64,000 nt of DNA, taken from assembly GCF_011386835.1 (NCBI RefSeq), contig NC_088800.1, positions 59,611,439 through 59,675,438 of the forward strand, written 5' to 3'. The notes under the pieces are model-generated. The model did no database searches. It was not told the DNA's origin and worked only from the letters and a program-made list of their open reading frames with translations. Both the position numbers and the translations under genes were made by a program. This stretch comes from Chrysemys picta bellii (lineage: Eukaryota > Chordata > Testudines > Emydidae). Shown here in pieces: positions 35,465 to 47,463 of the stretch. Every line of letters begins with the position of its first letter. The stretch's first letter is position 1.

Positions 35465-37770
35465 TAGTATTCCATGTTTTCAGTTATTATTTGTAAAAAA
35501 TAATTGTGGAATATTTTAGTACTTATTTTCCAAACATTAAAACTGGGATAAAAAGAACAAAAAAAACCCCAACCCTTTCATATTATACACATTTAACTAC
35601 AATATAATTAACACTTTCTTAAATGTACAAATGTATATTTTTGTCTCCCTCAGAACTAGTAATTTTTTTCTAGAAATCCTGGTTTGTGTACAGTCACATA
35701 ATTTTCTTCAAAGTATCCTCACACATGTTAAGCCTCTTGCTGTCTTGGAGATAGTCCAACTTTGCAAATTAGTGCCTTCAAAACTCACTGTGCCACTTTG
35801 CTGAAGTTGGGAAGTGTGTCTTGATGACTGTTCCAAAAAGCCAGCACACCCAGTTTCACATTGTCAGGGTTATACATTGTTTATGTATGTAGTAAAATCC
35901 CCGTGAAACACTCTGGCATAACAGTCATAATCAGCTGCAAAATTCACCTTGAGGAAGGGGTGCAACACTTAGATAACATTCCAAAAAGAATCTTCAGCAC
36001 CAAACACATTGGGGTTCAGATTACAGGCCACCGCTGTCTCCCATTTCTCGCAGAGCATTGTGTTGAAGGTTTTGAATGCTTTTTGGTTTTCTCGTGTTCC
36101 TGGGTTGGAATGATTTCCAGAAAGAGTTAGGTTTTCTCACTGTGTGTTTCTCGTGCAGCTTCTGTGTTAATTTCAGATGAGATTTTGATTGGCAGGATCT
36201 GATAAATGTCTGTACTGACAAACATGTTGGCAGTAGTCAGAGAAAACTCCAGTGTTTTTTGTGTGTCACATGGTGATTCCAAGTTTTCAACAGTGAACAT
36301 TACCTTGGTGCACAGAATCTGGCGGTCATTTTGGTTATTTACCAAAGTTTCTGCTTTAGAACCAAAAAACTTAAAGATTTAGGACACACATTAGCACAAT
36401 CTATGCATTATCTACATGACAGGCAGTGAAGTACAAGCTCATCTACTGATGTGGCACAACAAGGGTAGGTATCGGCAGTCTGCTCTTCACTCATCTTGCA
36501 CTGTGTAAAGCAATGCCTTCAACTTGTTCACATGCTTCAAAACAGCCCCAAATTCAATGTTGCAAGATTTCATGTCTTTCATTTCTTCTGTAGCAGTAGC
36601 TGCTGACAAGCACAATGTTAATCAGATGAGCAGGAACAGGTAATACGTAGCAGCTCTGGTTTTTGATTGAGTTTAATCTTCCGTGCAAACTTAGCCATGT
36701 AGGTAGGAAGCAGAATCTGTGTTAGTTATGGCCACATTTTTCCAAGTTAGTTGGTACATCTCAAACATGTCTGTTATTACTGCATCAACAAAACAGGTGT
36801 CAGCAGAGGGTATGACTGTCACATCAGCACAAAACAATGTGGGTTTATTCACTTTGAAATCAAGAAATGAAAACAAAAGGCCAAGAATTGGATGGTCGAA
36901 AGCATCAGTAGACTTTCCAAAAATCAGACTAGACACCACATTTCTATCAATTCGTTCCATCAGTTTAGATACTAAAGCATCATCATTTTCTTGTGGACAC
37001 TTACGCGTTGGGCTATCTGCATTAGGAAGGGTTTTTGCTGCTTGACAATATTGTCGCACAAAGTCACCAATAGGCCCCTCTGCTATTAACAGTGGTTGTC
37101 TCACAAAACAAAGAGCATTCATTGACACAATCATGCTGTGTCTTCACTTTCATTAAAGTCCTAGTGAAAGCTCCTGATATTGACTCTTTTTCCCAAAGCT
37201 CACTTTCTTCTTTAAGCTTCTTGTATCGTTTACTTTCGACATGTTCCTTTATTCTGTCAGTGTGCGCACTGACCTCAATATTGCAGTACTTGAAGTGCAC
37301 TGCATCCTCTTCACTTCCGTCTTTATTTTTCTTGAAAATTTCTAAGCACTGATTTTCTTGTTGGTATTCAGGCATAGATTTTCATTTCTGCCTCAATTTT
37401 ACATCTTTATCCTATCTATATCTGTGGGGGATTGATTGTTTAAATTCAGTGCTGCACTACACAGATGCAAAGAAATAGGTGGGCATTGTCTCCTTGTGAG
37501 CCACTCATAGTGTAATATTAACATTGCTTGATTTTCCGACCTCCACCATGCGTGTCTTCTATTTTTTACACTGTGGAACTGCTTCAGTCTCAGAGTTGCA
37601 TGACACAACAATTGCATAAAGCGTTAGTGTTTAACAAAAATAAATACTCAAAAAATATTCTGTGGATTGATAAATGGGTGTAAATTAGTAAAAACAACTC
37701 CTTTAATTAAAAAAAAAACCCTGAAAATGTATTGGTGAAAATTGGTAAAAACTGAGAACATGGAACACTA
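35465..37770 (-). mobile_element. hAT transposon relic (2.3 kb) inserted in a CR1 tail
   Basis: Terminal inverted repeats: TAGTATTCCATGTTTTCAG at 35465-35483 against TAGTGTTCCATGTTCTCAG, the inverse of 37752-37770 (17 of 19 identical). The flanks GAAATACA (35457-35464) and GTTATACA (37771-37778) match at 6 of 8, and the CR1 text expected here (GCCTGTGTTATACAGAAGG) contains GTTATACA, so they are an eroded 8-bp hAT target duplication. The interior carries a decayed transposase on the minus strand (36021-37375). Full length appears to be kept. Confidence 0.8.
36021..37375 (-). pseudogene. hAT-family transposase relic
   Basis: Pieces of a DNA-transposon transposase on the minus strand, in broken frames. 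The N-terminal piece (37375-37064, 103 residues) has VHFKYCNIEVSAHTDRIKEH followed by VESKRYKKLKE, resembling the BED/CGGBP1-type zinc finger of this hAT group. The expected first Cys is Phe and the last His is Tyr, so the finger is damaged. After a frameshift, 37134-36691 (147 residues) continues with IGDFVRQYCQAAKTLPNAD, then IDRNVVSSLIFGKSTDAFDH and WKNVAITNTDSASYLHG. These correspond to the hAT regions normally reading V-D-E-T-T-D and L-x-x-S-D-A-A-P-Y-M. The first catalytic Asp position reads F-G-K-S-T-D here, so it is lost. Smaller frames at 36345-36021 probably hold the rest. In the living family this enzyme cuts and rejoins DNA at the TIRs. This copy cannot act. Confidence 0.75.
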
Positions 37771-37922
37771 GTTATACAGAAGGTTGGACTAGAGGACCAT
37801 AATGGTCCCAGAAGAAAAATGCTGTATTAGCTTGAAAGCTTGATTCTCTCACCAACAGCCGTTGGTCCAACAAAAGATATTACCTCACCCATCTTGTCCC
37901 TTTAAATTCATGAATCTATGAA
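37771..37922 (+). mobile_element. CR1 3'-end fragment (part 2), itself interrupted
   Basis: GTTATACAGAAGGTTGGACT and AGAGGACCATAATGGTCCC complete the CR1 tail cut at 35464. The final tail, TTTAAATTCATGAATCTATG AA, appears at 37901-37922, after a foldback-repeat piece at 37829-37900. Confidence 0.7.
37829..37900. repeat. Foldback repeat fragment nested in the CR1 tail
   Basis: AGCTTGAAAGCTTGATTCTC, CCAACAGCCGTTGGTCCAAC and AAAAGATATTACCTCACCC: the right half of the family at 11785-11995. It lies between the AATGGTCCC and ATGAATCTATGAA parts of a CR1 terminus. Confidence 0.6.
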
Positions 37923-38929
37923 CTATGGATGGAGAAAGAGAATAAAGTAGAGAAAAAAGAAGAAAAGTCTGGAAAATAGCAGAAGGGAGATCAATGGCCT
38001 TGTTGTATGCTCTTGCCACCATCTTGGAAGTTCATAGAAAAGCCTACAAATTAACACTATTCTGTCCAATGGAAGGTGTATAGAGTTCTAACAGATAAGT
38101 CATTCAAATGACAGTTAGATTTGTGGCTGCTACCTCTGCGGTACAAAAAAAGATTTCCCAGGACAGCTACCTCAGGAAAGGGACTCATCCTGGGAAAACC
38201 TGGACAAGTGGCAACCCCAGGGAATTCTGGTTTCTACTCTCAACTCTGCCACTGTGCTCCTGTGGGACCTTAAGGATGGTGCTTTATCTTATTCTGCCTC
38301 AGTTTATTGATATTCAGCATGAGCATCGTAGTACTTACCCAACTTTTTAAAGCTCTGTGATTTACAGATGAAAAGCATTATATAAAAACTGCATAATGTT
38401 AGGCTCTAATCATGAGATGGGGACGGGACCAGGGAGCAGCATACATGGCATGTTCCCTTCAAATAGGAGACAGCAGCTGTATTAACTTCCTTTCACAGCA
38501 TCTACCCTCATCAGAATGGGAAGTGTAGTTATGCAGAGGCATTCATGGAGCTGCATGGAGGATCTGTCTCTATCCACAGCAGCACTATGACCAACTGAGA
38601 TTGCACTGTGGATTCTCAGGCTCACAATATTTGTAGGCTATGTTCCATATCTGAACCAAGAAACGGTTACCCTTAAAGGGTATCCTGAATCAAGAATTCT
38701 GCCAAGTGAACTACATAGAAATTCCTACTTCTGCCCCTCCAGGGTTTTTCCTCTGTAGATGGAGGGGCAAACAGCTAGATCTAAAAGAGTTTTTTTAACT
38801 AGTAAAGAGATATTGGAATTGCTAGTGTGATGCATTGTTTAATGATGATCCAAATTAAACATGATTTGGTCTTCAAAACATTTCAGAATTGTTCTAACCA
38901 GCTTTTAGTTTTATCCTTTAAAAATACAA
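37923..38929. other. Intergenic DNA, no gene seen
   Basis: No supported gene. The 80-codon frame at 38108-38350 contains a TGCCTCAGTTTATTGATATT phrase typical of MIR-type SINE tails. With GTGGCAACCCCAGGGAATTC and CTGTGGGACCTTAAGGATGG this suggests a degraded SINE at about 38200-38400. Confidence 0.35.
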
Positions 38930-39420
38930 AATAATGCAATATTTTCTGACAATATGATATAACTTGAGACGCTTTTAATTTTCCAAAGCCGCCTCTTGCT
39001 GGCGGAGATGAATGACTGGATAAGCAGTGTGTGCTGGAGCCGTCTTAGTGTGTAATGAAAGCCCCATTGTGATGACTCTTTTGTCATTGATTATTAGGGG
39101 GCCTTTATGCAGCTCAGCTGCCTTGTGCCTGCTGAATGTAAGTCAGGTTTGTGTCACTACCTCCGGCTACCACAACATACTGATAGCCTTTAAATTATGT
39201 TTTATATGACCTGGGACTAGATCTAGACTCTTTTTTCCTGCTTCCTTATTGAGTAGCAGGAAATAATCTTTCCATTATTAACCTGCTGTAATAAAATAAT
39301 CAGATTTTAAATTTCTTTATATGTGTAGCAGTTTTGTTCCTTGCTGCTCATTAATGCAAACCTTACCTAGTGGTAAGCTATTTACATGCAAATAAGCATG
39401 TGTTTCTATAATGCTAACTC
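38930..39420. promoter_or_regulatory. Candidate conserved non-coding element
   Basis: Repeat-free by eye. It contains a perfect octamer ATGCAAAT (near 39387), GCTCATTAATGCAAACC, several homeodomain-like TAAT sites and a near-palindrome CTTACCTAGTGGTAAG (39362-39377). Clustering of such sites in otherwise plain intergenic DNA hints at an enhancer. No conservation data are available, so this is a weak suggestion. Confidence 0.25.
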
Positions 39421-39599
39421 ATTTTTGTGTGTGTTATTCAAAACACTTCTGATTCCTCCTGCACCTGTGTAAATAAGGAGTAGCTTCACTGACTAGAATA
39501 GATTTATACAAGTATAAAAGCAGTGTGAGAGCACAATCATAACCTTAAGCTGTTACCATCTAAGCTATTCCCATCAGCATTGAACATAACCATTAGGAA

Positions 39600-40060
39600 G
39601 GACTGTCCCTGGATGAAGTCAGACTGCATACAAGAAAAAGATGAATGACAGTAATCTAAGAATTATTACAATGCACAGGAATATAATGCAGACAGGGGAT
39701 AGTGAGGGAAACATATGGTGGAAGGCTTTACAAAATATGTGGGATTTAGTCAGGAACTGGAGGATATAGAGTGAAGGTACTTGGTAGAGAAGAAGTAAGA
39801 GGTTGTTCCAAGTGTAAGGAGAGATAGGAAAGAAGAATAGAACATAAGGAAACAAGGACCCCAGACAGGAGACAGACTTGGAAAGAATGTAGGGAACAAG
39901 AGAGAAAGTAGGAGGAAATGAGAGCAGAGATTTGGGTTGAAGAGAAATTGAGAATGAGGACACAGAGTTTGTACTCAATGTGGTAAAAGGCAGGAAGGCA
40001 CTAAAGAGCTATGAAGGGGAGTGAGTTAGAGTGACAGGAGATAAATCAAGAAGTACACTC
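39600..40060. other. Purine-biased segment
   Basis: The plus strand is strongly A/G-biased for about 450 bp. That creates a 119-codon minus-strand frame (39978-39619) rich in S, F and L, which I do not regard as a gene. It may be an old interspersed repeat. No ends recognised. Confidence 0.4.
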
Positions 40061-40693
40061 CTCCAGAGGACTTTCATGGATGCTTAATTCTAAAAGTTAA
40101 CTGCCGGTAGTATGACTTTCATTGCATTCGTTAATATCTAAATTCAATCTAATGTATCTTTGTGATGCGGGGATTTGATGTCTTGGCTAGGGATTTAGTA
40201 CTGAGTCTGGAGAGAATATTTTTCAAGCAGAAATGGTTAACACTGGCACGTACCGAGCCTTATCCACAATCTGGCGGAGCTGTACTTGGTGCCTGACCCT
40301 GGGCTTTGTGAGGCCTAAGGATGGCAGAGCAGCACAAAGGAGATGGCGCCAGGGCCAGTATCTGGCCCAAAAGATATACTCAGGCATGCTAACGCCACAG
40401 AGTTAGCTCTATGATAAACAGTCTGGGTTTTCCACATAGCATAATAGCCATCTCTGAAGGATGGCTTTGTACTGTAACTTTTTTGTAGGCTGTGTTTTCA
40501 CAATGTCAGTGTTAAAGGCACAGCCCATTTTATGAGTCCACATCCTGATTTTCTCAGCAGTGTTCACTGCCTTGGAATGTGCCATAGAGAACTGAGCACC
40601 AAAATCTGATCTTATATTGTATAATAAAAATTATTGGCCTGATTTGCCACTGCCCTGTCTCTTGTGTATTCATTTTTCCCAATGCACAGTGTA
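40061..40693. other. Intergenic DNA, no gene seen
   Basis: No supported gene or repeat. Confidence 0.35.
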
Positions 40694-40878
40694 TAGTAAC
40701 TCGTCACTTAACATCCTCCCGCTTTACGTTGTTTCGAGGTTACGTCGCTGCTCCATTAGGGAACTAACCCCCCGCATTTACATTAAATCTTATGGGAAAA
40801 TTGGATTTGTTTAACATTGTTTCACTTAAAGTTGCATTTTTCAGGAACATAACTACAATGTTAAGTGAGGAGTTACTG
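40694..40878. mobile_element. Tigger-like miniature element (185 bp)
   Basis: Flanked by TA (40692-40693, 40879-40880). The left end TAGTAACTCGTCACTTAAC and the inverse of the right end CAGTAACTCCTCACTTAAC differ at two positions. The interior has CCAATT-type text and ATTTTTCAGGAACATAACTA, shared with the larger element at 53195-54085. Consistent with a pogo/Tigger internal-deletion derivative. Confidence 0.75.
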
Positions 40879-40880
40879 TA

Positions 40881-42119
40881 TGTAAAATATTACAATTCTG
40901 ATCTGGTAGCATTTTATTCCCACTATGAACTCACTTTGCACTGAGATAAATGACAACATAAGATGCCAGAAAGTAGTCACAATTGAGGAAGAAATCTTCA
41001 AAATGTAACTGGAAACTACTGCCATATTGACTTCCTGAGTCTACAAGAAGCCAGAAACAATAGTTTCTCAGGGTATGAATTTTCACCATTTGCCTACATG
41101 GGTTGCTAATTCTGGAACCTAAAGATAACCATTTAAATGTCAGTATTAATTATTTCACTCCTGATCAGTTTAGCAAAAATATTCTGCTAATATACACATT
41201 CCATATTCCCAAACCACTTCCCAAGCCTTTTTCATTGCTTTCAACCCAGCTAGTAAAACCATCAACTTGCCCTGATAATTTGTACGATGCACTTTTGCAT
41301 TGCTAATACAAAAGACTGACGTTAAAAATGGAGGGGGAAATTATTATACTATTTATGTGAATATAATTGAATGAATTACATATTTAATTTGGTAAAAATC
41401 TCCATTGTTGACTTTAAGTGGATCTTGCCACAGGATTTAGATACTCCCTGCTATATGGGGTATAAAGGCTTGGCCTTTCATTTCCATCTCACTGTGGTGT
41501 TCTCTGCTGGTTTCCTACAAACAAGCAAAATGTTAACCACTCAGCAACATTTCCCCAGTGCTGTGCTCCAAATCCAGTTCTGTGGGCTTCTTCCATTGCT
41601 GTTACAGGGACTGCAAATCTACTATATACAGATGAAAAGAGAAAAAAGTTTATATGTATGCTGGCCAGCTGTCACACGGGAAAAAAAATCTCCACCCAAC
41701 AGGAAAATTTGGCTTCCTTCCTGCAATAAGGATTTTAAGCACAAGTGGGGTATAGAATAAAGACTGAACCCCAATTCTTTCTGCCTTTGGATCTCGGATT
41801 CAGTCCTTACATCTGCAGGCATGAGAAGTGTAAAACCTTTGAACCTCTTATCTTTCCAGAAAATGTTATATCTTTTCCAACACAGGGCTTCTTTCTGCTA
41901 TACATACTGTTAATGATTAGTACCTTACTCTACAAGTAGTCCCCTTGCAATCAAATAAAGGGCACATGTTAACTGGAGAACTGTTTGAAATAGTTTAAGG
42001 GATTAATGCTAATTGAAAAACAAATGATCTTTTTATCAAATAGGGTTAAGGAAAAGAAAAAGCTCCTCCCACTTGTAAAAATTTAGTTGAGTCAGTAAAA
42101 GGTTATTGAATCAAGTCTA
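40881..42119. other. Intergenic DNA, no gene seen
   Basis: A 129-codon plus frame (41371-41760) and a 67-codon frame (41103-41306) show no domain, signal peptide or splice context that I can recognise. Not annotated as genes. Confidence 0.35.
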
Positions 42120-42312
42120 TGGGCACTATTTTCCAAAGTACTTAAGCCTCATTTTCAAAAGGAACTAGGCTCTTTAATCTCAAAAGTCAGTGGGATTTAG
42201 GCTCCTAAAGCCCAGATTTTTAAAGATATGTAGATGCCTAAAGATGCAAATAGGCATCTAATGTGATTTTCAAAAGCTCTTTGACACCTGATTCCCACTG
42301 AAATCAATTTTA
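42120..42312. repeat. Short palindromic repeat (GATTTTCAAAAG type)
   Basis: TTTTCCAAAGTACTTAAGCC, CATTTTCAAAAGGAACTAGG, CAGTGGGATTTAGGCTCCTA and the reversed arm GTGATTTTCAAAAGCTCTTT. Two overlapping or tandem members may be present. Confidence 0.5.
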
Positions 42313-42837
42313 CCTTCAGTCTCAGTTGGCCCATCACAATCTGGTTTTGTCCTCTGTATAAAACAAGTATAGACTAGATTCATTAACCCTTTGTTGACTC
42401 ATAATTAGGTTTATATAATAGACTGTAGGAGAGGGTATTAATTTTTTTTATAAACCCTATTAAACAAAAACATAACTGGCTAACCCCTTACAATATTTCA
42501 AGCAGCTCTCCAAATAACATCGGTCCCTTATTTATATAAAGACAATTCATGAAGGTAATTCACAAACTATACCAACCATCTCTTTTTAAACATGAAGTTT
42601 AAGTGAGGTTTTCTAATTTCATTGAGTTGCTGGGAATATATATTAGAAGGAAAGCTTTGGCAGGTGTTGAAGAACTGCAGCTAGTTCTATATTTTGCCAT
42701 GGTGTGACCATAATCAGTTGTAACTGACTGCTTTAACACAGTTCTCACAAACCAAACATAGCTGGAGCACTAGCCACAATTATATTAAGGCTGCATGTTA
42801 AAAAATTTTGCAAACTTTTTTTGAACAGTTGCAGTGC

Positions 42838-43098
42838 CTAAGAGTACACCTACGCAGAGAGTCTGAGAGCCTGGGTTGGCAGACTCAGGCTCGTGATGGC
42901 TGCAAAACATTGCTGTCTAGACATTATGGCTTGGGCTTTGAAGCCTAGGGAAGGGGGTAAGTTTCAGAGCCTGAGCTCCATCCAGAACTGCAACATCTTC
43001 ACACCTATTTTTAGTGCCATAGCACAAGCTTGGCTCTGTTGACCCCCGCTCAGCAGACCCTGGCTCTGAGACTCGCGGCTGTGCAGATGTACCCTTAG
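42838..43098. mobile_element. Miniature inverted-repeat element (261 bp, GTACATCTRCRCAG ends)
   Basis: The left end CTAAGAGTACACCTACGCAG and the inverse of the right end CTAAGGGTACATCTGCACAG agree at 16 of 20 positions. The interior has GGCTTGGGCTTTGAAGCC and CAGAGCCTGAGCTCC, shared with the incomplete copy at 52632-52800. Non-coding. From memory an abundant reptile miniature-transposon family. Confidence 0.65.
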
Positions 43099-43329
43099 GG
43101 ACTTGGAAAAAGACACTTAAATAAGAGAGATGCCTTTCACCATCTCAATGAAAATCTGCTAAGATTTGGCTCAGTTGTAAGCCATAGAAAATGGCACCAA
43201 ATCCTGCCACAGTGCACCACCACATGTGGTCCCAGTCCGTCTGAATCTCCTGTGTCTCTGGACAGATTCAGTGGCCAAGTCAAGCCACCTGCTACAGAAC
43301 ACAGGCAAAATGGAAATGTATTACTCCTC

Positions 43330-43642
43330 TAAGTCTATGTCTACACTACCGCGGTACGTCTACCTACTTTAAGCAACACCAGCTACGTGAATAACGTAGC
43401 TGGATTCAACATACCTTAGATCGAGTTACCGCGGGGTCTACACCACGTGGGGTCGACAGGAGAAAATCTCCTGTTGACTTACCTTACTCTTCTCGACTTC
43501 TCATCTGGGGTGGGGTAGAGTACAGGCGTCAACTGGAGAGAGTTCTGCAGTCGATTTGGCAGGGTCTTTACTAGACCCACTAAAACGACCGCCGGTGGAT
43601 CTCAGAGCATCAATCCCCGCTATAATGTAGACCTACCCCTAT
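43330..43642. mobile_element. Miniature inverted-repeat element (GTCTACACTACC type)
   Basis: Begins AGTCTATGTCTACACTACC and ends TAATGTAGACCTACCCCTA, loosely inverse ends. The interior is CpG-containing with CGGTACGTCTACC, TAGATCGAGTTACCGCGG, GTCGACAGGAGAAAATCTCC and AGTCGATTTGGCAGGGTC. The pattern matches a repeat common in turtle DNA. Non-coding; family name not known to me. Confidence 0.6.
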
Positions 43643-43794
43643 TTACCACAACAAAATGCCCTTTGGCCAAGAGAAAGAACACTGGCCTTAGAGCCACAAG
43701 ACTATGAGTTTTAGGCCCACCTTTTTGACTGACTGATCTTAATCATTCTCTGAACTTCACCACCCTTATTATTGAGCAAAACCTCATACCTCCA

Positions 43795-44035
43795 CCATAG
43801 TAGGCAGGCACATATCATTCTCACCATTTTACAAAGGGGTAACTGATATTGCACAAGGTCACCTCTAGTACAGATTGTTGTAGCCAAATTCCAGACATGA
43901 TTAAACACAGTTTGGACTCCTGAGTGCTAATGTTCAATCTCCTGCTCTCACTGCTACCACATACTCCCCTCCCAGAGCCAGGAACAGAATCCAGGGATCC
44001 TGATTCCCAGCATTCTACTCCTTTCTAGCACACAA
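43795..44035 (-). repeat. Degenerate MIR-type SINE remnants
   Basis: CACCATTTTACAAAGGGGTA, GCACAAGGTCACCTC and GTTTGGACTCCTGAGTGC follow the inverted MIR pattern, then AGCCAGGAACAGAATCCAGG and ATCCTGATTCCCAG repeat its distal part. Highly eroded. Confidence 0.4.
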
Positions 44036-46289
44036 TGAAATACCCTTGATAGACTAAACATGTACAGCATATATTGATTTCTATTTAATAAATATGAACA
44101 AAAAGTCACCTATCTTAAAACTCTAGCTGCCCTGGATGGAGGTTACAGAAATAAATAATAAAACTAGTAGCTAACCCACCCCCCAAATAAACTTAACTCC
44201 CATTACAGACTCTCACAGAGCTCCTCACCCTTCACACAAACCTCAGTATACAGCATGCCCCATCATCTCTAACATTGTTAGCAAAGAGATACACTTTGCA
44301 GTAAACCCGAAAGACAGTAAACCAAAATTGCTGCAGGTCAAGGGGGAAAATCTTTAGCACAGATGATTCCCTGAATATCACCTATCTCCCTTTCTCCATG
44401 AGGAAGATAGGATTGATTGCTACACTTTTTGTCTTAGAGCCAGTTTTGTAGAATGTCACCCAAGTCATATGAAGATGTCTTTTCTTTATTCACACATATT
44501 TATAATAAGTGTTTAAAGTATCCCAGCTTATCACATTCATTTCTCCATGACAAGCATATTCGGAATAACACAGGTTACAAGGAATGCAAGAAACAACATA
44601 CTCCACCATGCAGTACCAAAAGCACCTCTTCGTTGCTGCTGGCTTCATGGAAGTCCAACTCCTAACTAATCACGCCTAGCAGTAGAAGGCAGTAGTCACT
44701 AGGCTGAGGAGAAGCAAAGTCTTTCCTTAACGTTTCCTAGCCAAAGGGCTCATCCATTATACTATTGAACGCTACTGAGAGACGTTTCCTAATCATTGTC
44801 CAGTAATTTACACAGCTCAGCCATTATTAATAAGAAACCGATAACTCACAAAGGTTTATTTTCAGAGGAGTATGTTATCAGCATGAACTGATAATTGAAA
44901 AACTTCATTTTATTAACATGAAATAAGTACTGGGTGTATAATTTGCATTAAGTTTAGTGAAAGGTTAGAAAATTAGCTCCTATGTGCTATTTATGCAGTT
45001 TGGTGGATAAACAAGACTTTAAATTTCACAACTTCCAACACAGCATTGTCCCATTGAATTATGTGATTTGGCTACTTGTCCTTTAGGAACTGGCCTGAGT
45101 GTAAAAACTGACTTGACAAATGTTACTAAAGAGCCTTCAGATGATAATGTAATTTGGTCATTTCTGATTTTGGCTGGATTTGAATTGGTGGCCTAGAGAT
45201 GAAAGATTGCATGGTCCCATATCAACTCTTCAGTCTAACAACTGATTTTTGACAGTTCTTGAATAATTCATGAACTCCTCTTCTTATTTTCAGCAATTGA
45301 CTTATGAATTAAGGATTTAACTGAAATATATTTTAACTGAAAAATATTTAACATAATTTAGCATAATCCAGGAAGTCAGTAAATTTCAATTCCCTTTCAT
45401 GGCTATACACCTGTTTCTAATATCTATCTAGTATATGAGGACAGAGGTATGAACACTAGTGATAAAAATAATTGATAGTATAACCTATTTTAACTATTAT
45501 CGTTTAATTTTTAGACGCACACAGCAAAGAGATTCTTTTGCAGATGCTGGCGATTCTGGAACTTATTATTTATTTATTTATTGGAAACAAGAATAACCCT
45601 CTGTAACTTTTTAGAAATATATTTCCAATATATAATGTACTGTTATTCATCCTGAATCCATCTGGAGTAATATGGACCTATGACTAAATATTTTAGAAAG
45701 TATTTCATTATTTCAAGGAAATTTCTTTTTTTTTTCTCTTTTGTTAAACAGTGGCTTCTCCATGTTTTCTGTTGATAAAGCTGTTTTAATCTCTTCACTG
45801 TTGTCAAACATAGACCTGAATATGATGTTGGATAAGAGGTTGACAATTACATTAGTCCATACTGCATAACTTGCTATATTCAATTCTGGAGCAGTTCCAA
45901 AACCACAGTGCCAGTCTGAGGGATGAGTGATCATTTTAAAATCCAATATCTCATGAACTACAAGGGCTACCTACAAGCTACTGCACTGGACCATTGAGAA
46001 TCCAGTAGTTTTTCATCAAAGATGTTTGCAGATTATCTCTGAGTTTAGATAATTAAAAAAAATACATTTGGCACATATGTAAAAAAGGGTACACTGCAGA
46101 ATTACAAATTAGCTCTCCAATGGCTGGGGGAAGGGAAGAAATCAGAGAAATCTGGAATGTGTAAAGCTAGCAATTCGTATGGTAAAATCTGGACAGATCA
46201 TTTCCAATGCTATTCAAATAAATGTAAATTGGGAAGGTTTCACAAGAACAAAACAGCCTAATTAAAAAGCAATTACCCTTGAAGATACC
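44036..46289. other. AT-rich intergenic DNA, no gene seen
   Basis: No supported gene. Short (ATTT)n-like text near 45562-45583. Frames under 80 codons. Confidence 0.35.
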
Positions 46290-46599
46290 ATGTCTTCTAG
46301 ACACCCTTATAGCAAAACAAAAATGAAGGAAAACCTTCAGAAATTCAGACTCAAGAAATCATGTAGCCCAGATAATATATATATACATAAAAAAATGAAA
46401 TGTTACAGCACTGAATGCATCCTGAACGCCCTTCTAGAATTATTTAACCAAACCCTCAAATCCAGACATTTCCCTGAGATTTTGTTAATGAACTAATTGT
46501 CCCAACTACGTGCAAAAGTAGGTATCCTCAGTCCAAGCAACTAAGGAGGCATCTGGGTAAGCAACAGCAATGGAAAATTTAGCTTTGCTCAACGGATGA

Positions 46600-46825
46600 A
46601 TAATAATAATAATTATAATAATTAATAAAGCTCTAGAGCTGTAAATCCCAAAGCTCCTTACAAAAGAGGCTATTACCATTATTCCTATTTTACAGAGGGG
46701 GCAACTGAAGCAAATGGAAGAGAGGTGACTTGCCCAAGCAAACCAATGGCAGAGCTGGAAATTGAACACAGGTCTCCTAAATCCCAGTCCAGTGTCCTGG
46801 CCATTTTGCCATACTGCCTCCTTAA
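46600..46825 (-). repeat. MIR-type SINE
   Basis: On the plus strand: ATTTTACAGAGGGGGCAACT, GGTGACTTGCCCAAGCAAAC, ATGGCAGAGCTGGAAATTGA and CCAGTCCAGTGTCCTGGCC. This is an inverted MIR, with a B-box-like GTTCAATTTCC on the minus strand. It lies inside the LINE relic, so it arrived later. Confidence 0.75.
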
Positions 46826-47463
46826 GAAATGCTCTTTAACAAGCTCAACAATTGAAAATATTTGCCTATGTCATGGATTCTAAAAATGCTTTTGAATTAA
46901 TCTGTCACCCAGACCTGAATCTAAATAGCTATAAAACAAAAGGAGGGAAAGATATGATGCCATTTAATTCATATAATAGTTCATCATGTAGGGAAGCAAT
47001 AAAAACAATATGCAGACAAATGACTTCCTGGAAGAAAAGGCAATAAAAGAAACTTGACCCTTTTCCATGTAGAGAACAATGAACTACCAGCCCTATTGGA
47101 ACAATCTTCAATCCCAGGACTCTCGCTAATAACTCAGAGATAACATATCTTTGTATGCTGATGACCTAGTTATCCAATCATCTACTCCATATGTTCTCCA
47201 AAGAAAGTAAATCTTCTGCTAGAAATCTACTGCAATACAATGGTCCTTTAAGTCAATGTGGAGGGGGGAAAAGAAGGAAAATCATATTTCAGAATAATCC
47301 CCTATTTTATTACAAAGAAAAGGAAATTGAACACACTCTAAATTATACTTTCTTGGGCCTCATAATAAACACGTTGGGGGCTTCAGAGTGACTATGAAAA
47401 CATTAAAGGAAAAAGCTCTTTTGGATTTCTTAAGAAATCCAAACTTAAGAAAACCCACTAGAT

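Noticed and set aside
39619..39978. 119-codon minus frame resembling a hydrophobic membrane protein
   Set aside because: Produced by purine bias of the opposite strand; no start context, neighbours or family pattern.
41371..41760. 129-codon plus frame
   Set aside because: No domain, no signal peptide pattern, no flanking splice or promoter signal; length possible by chance in 64 kb.
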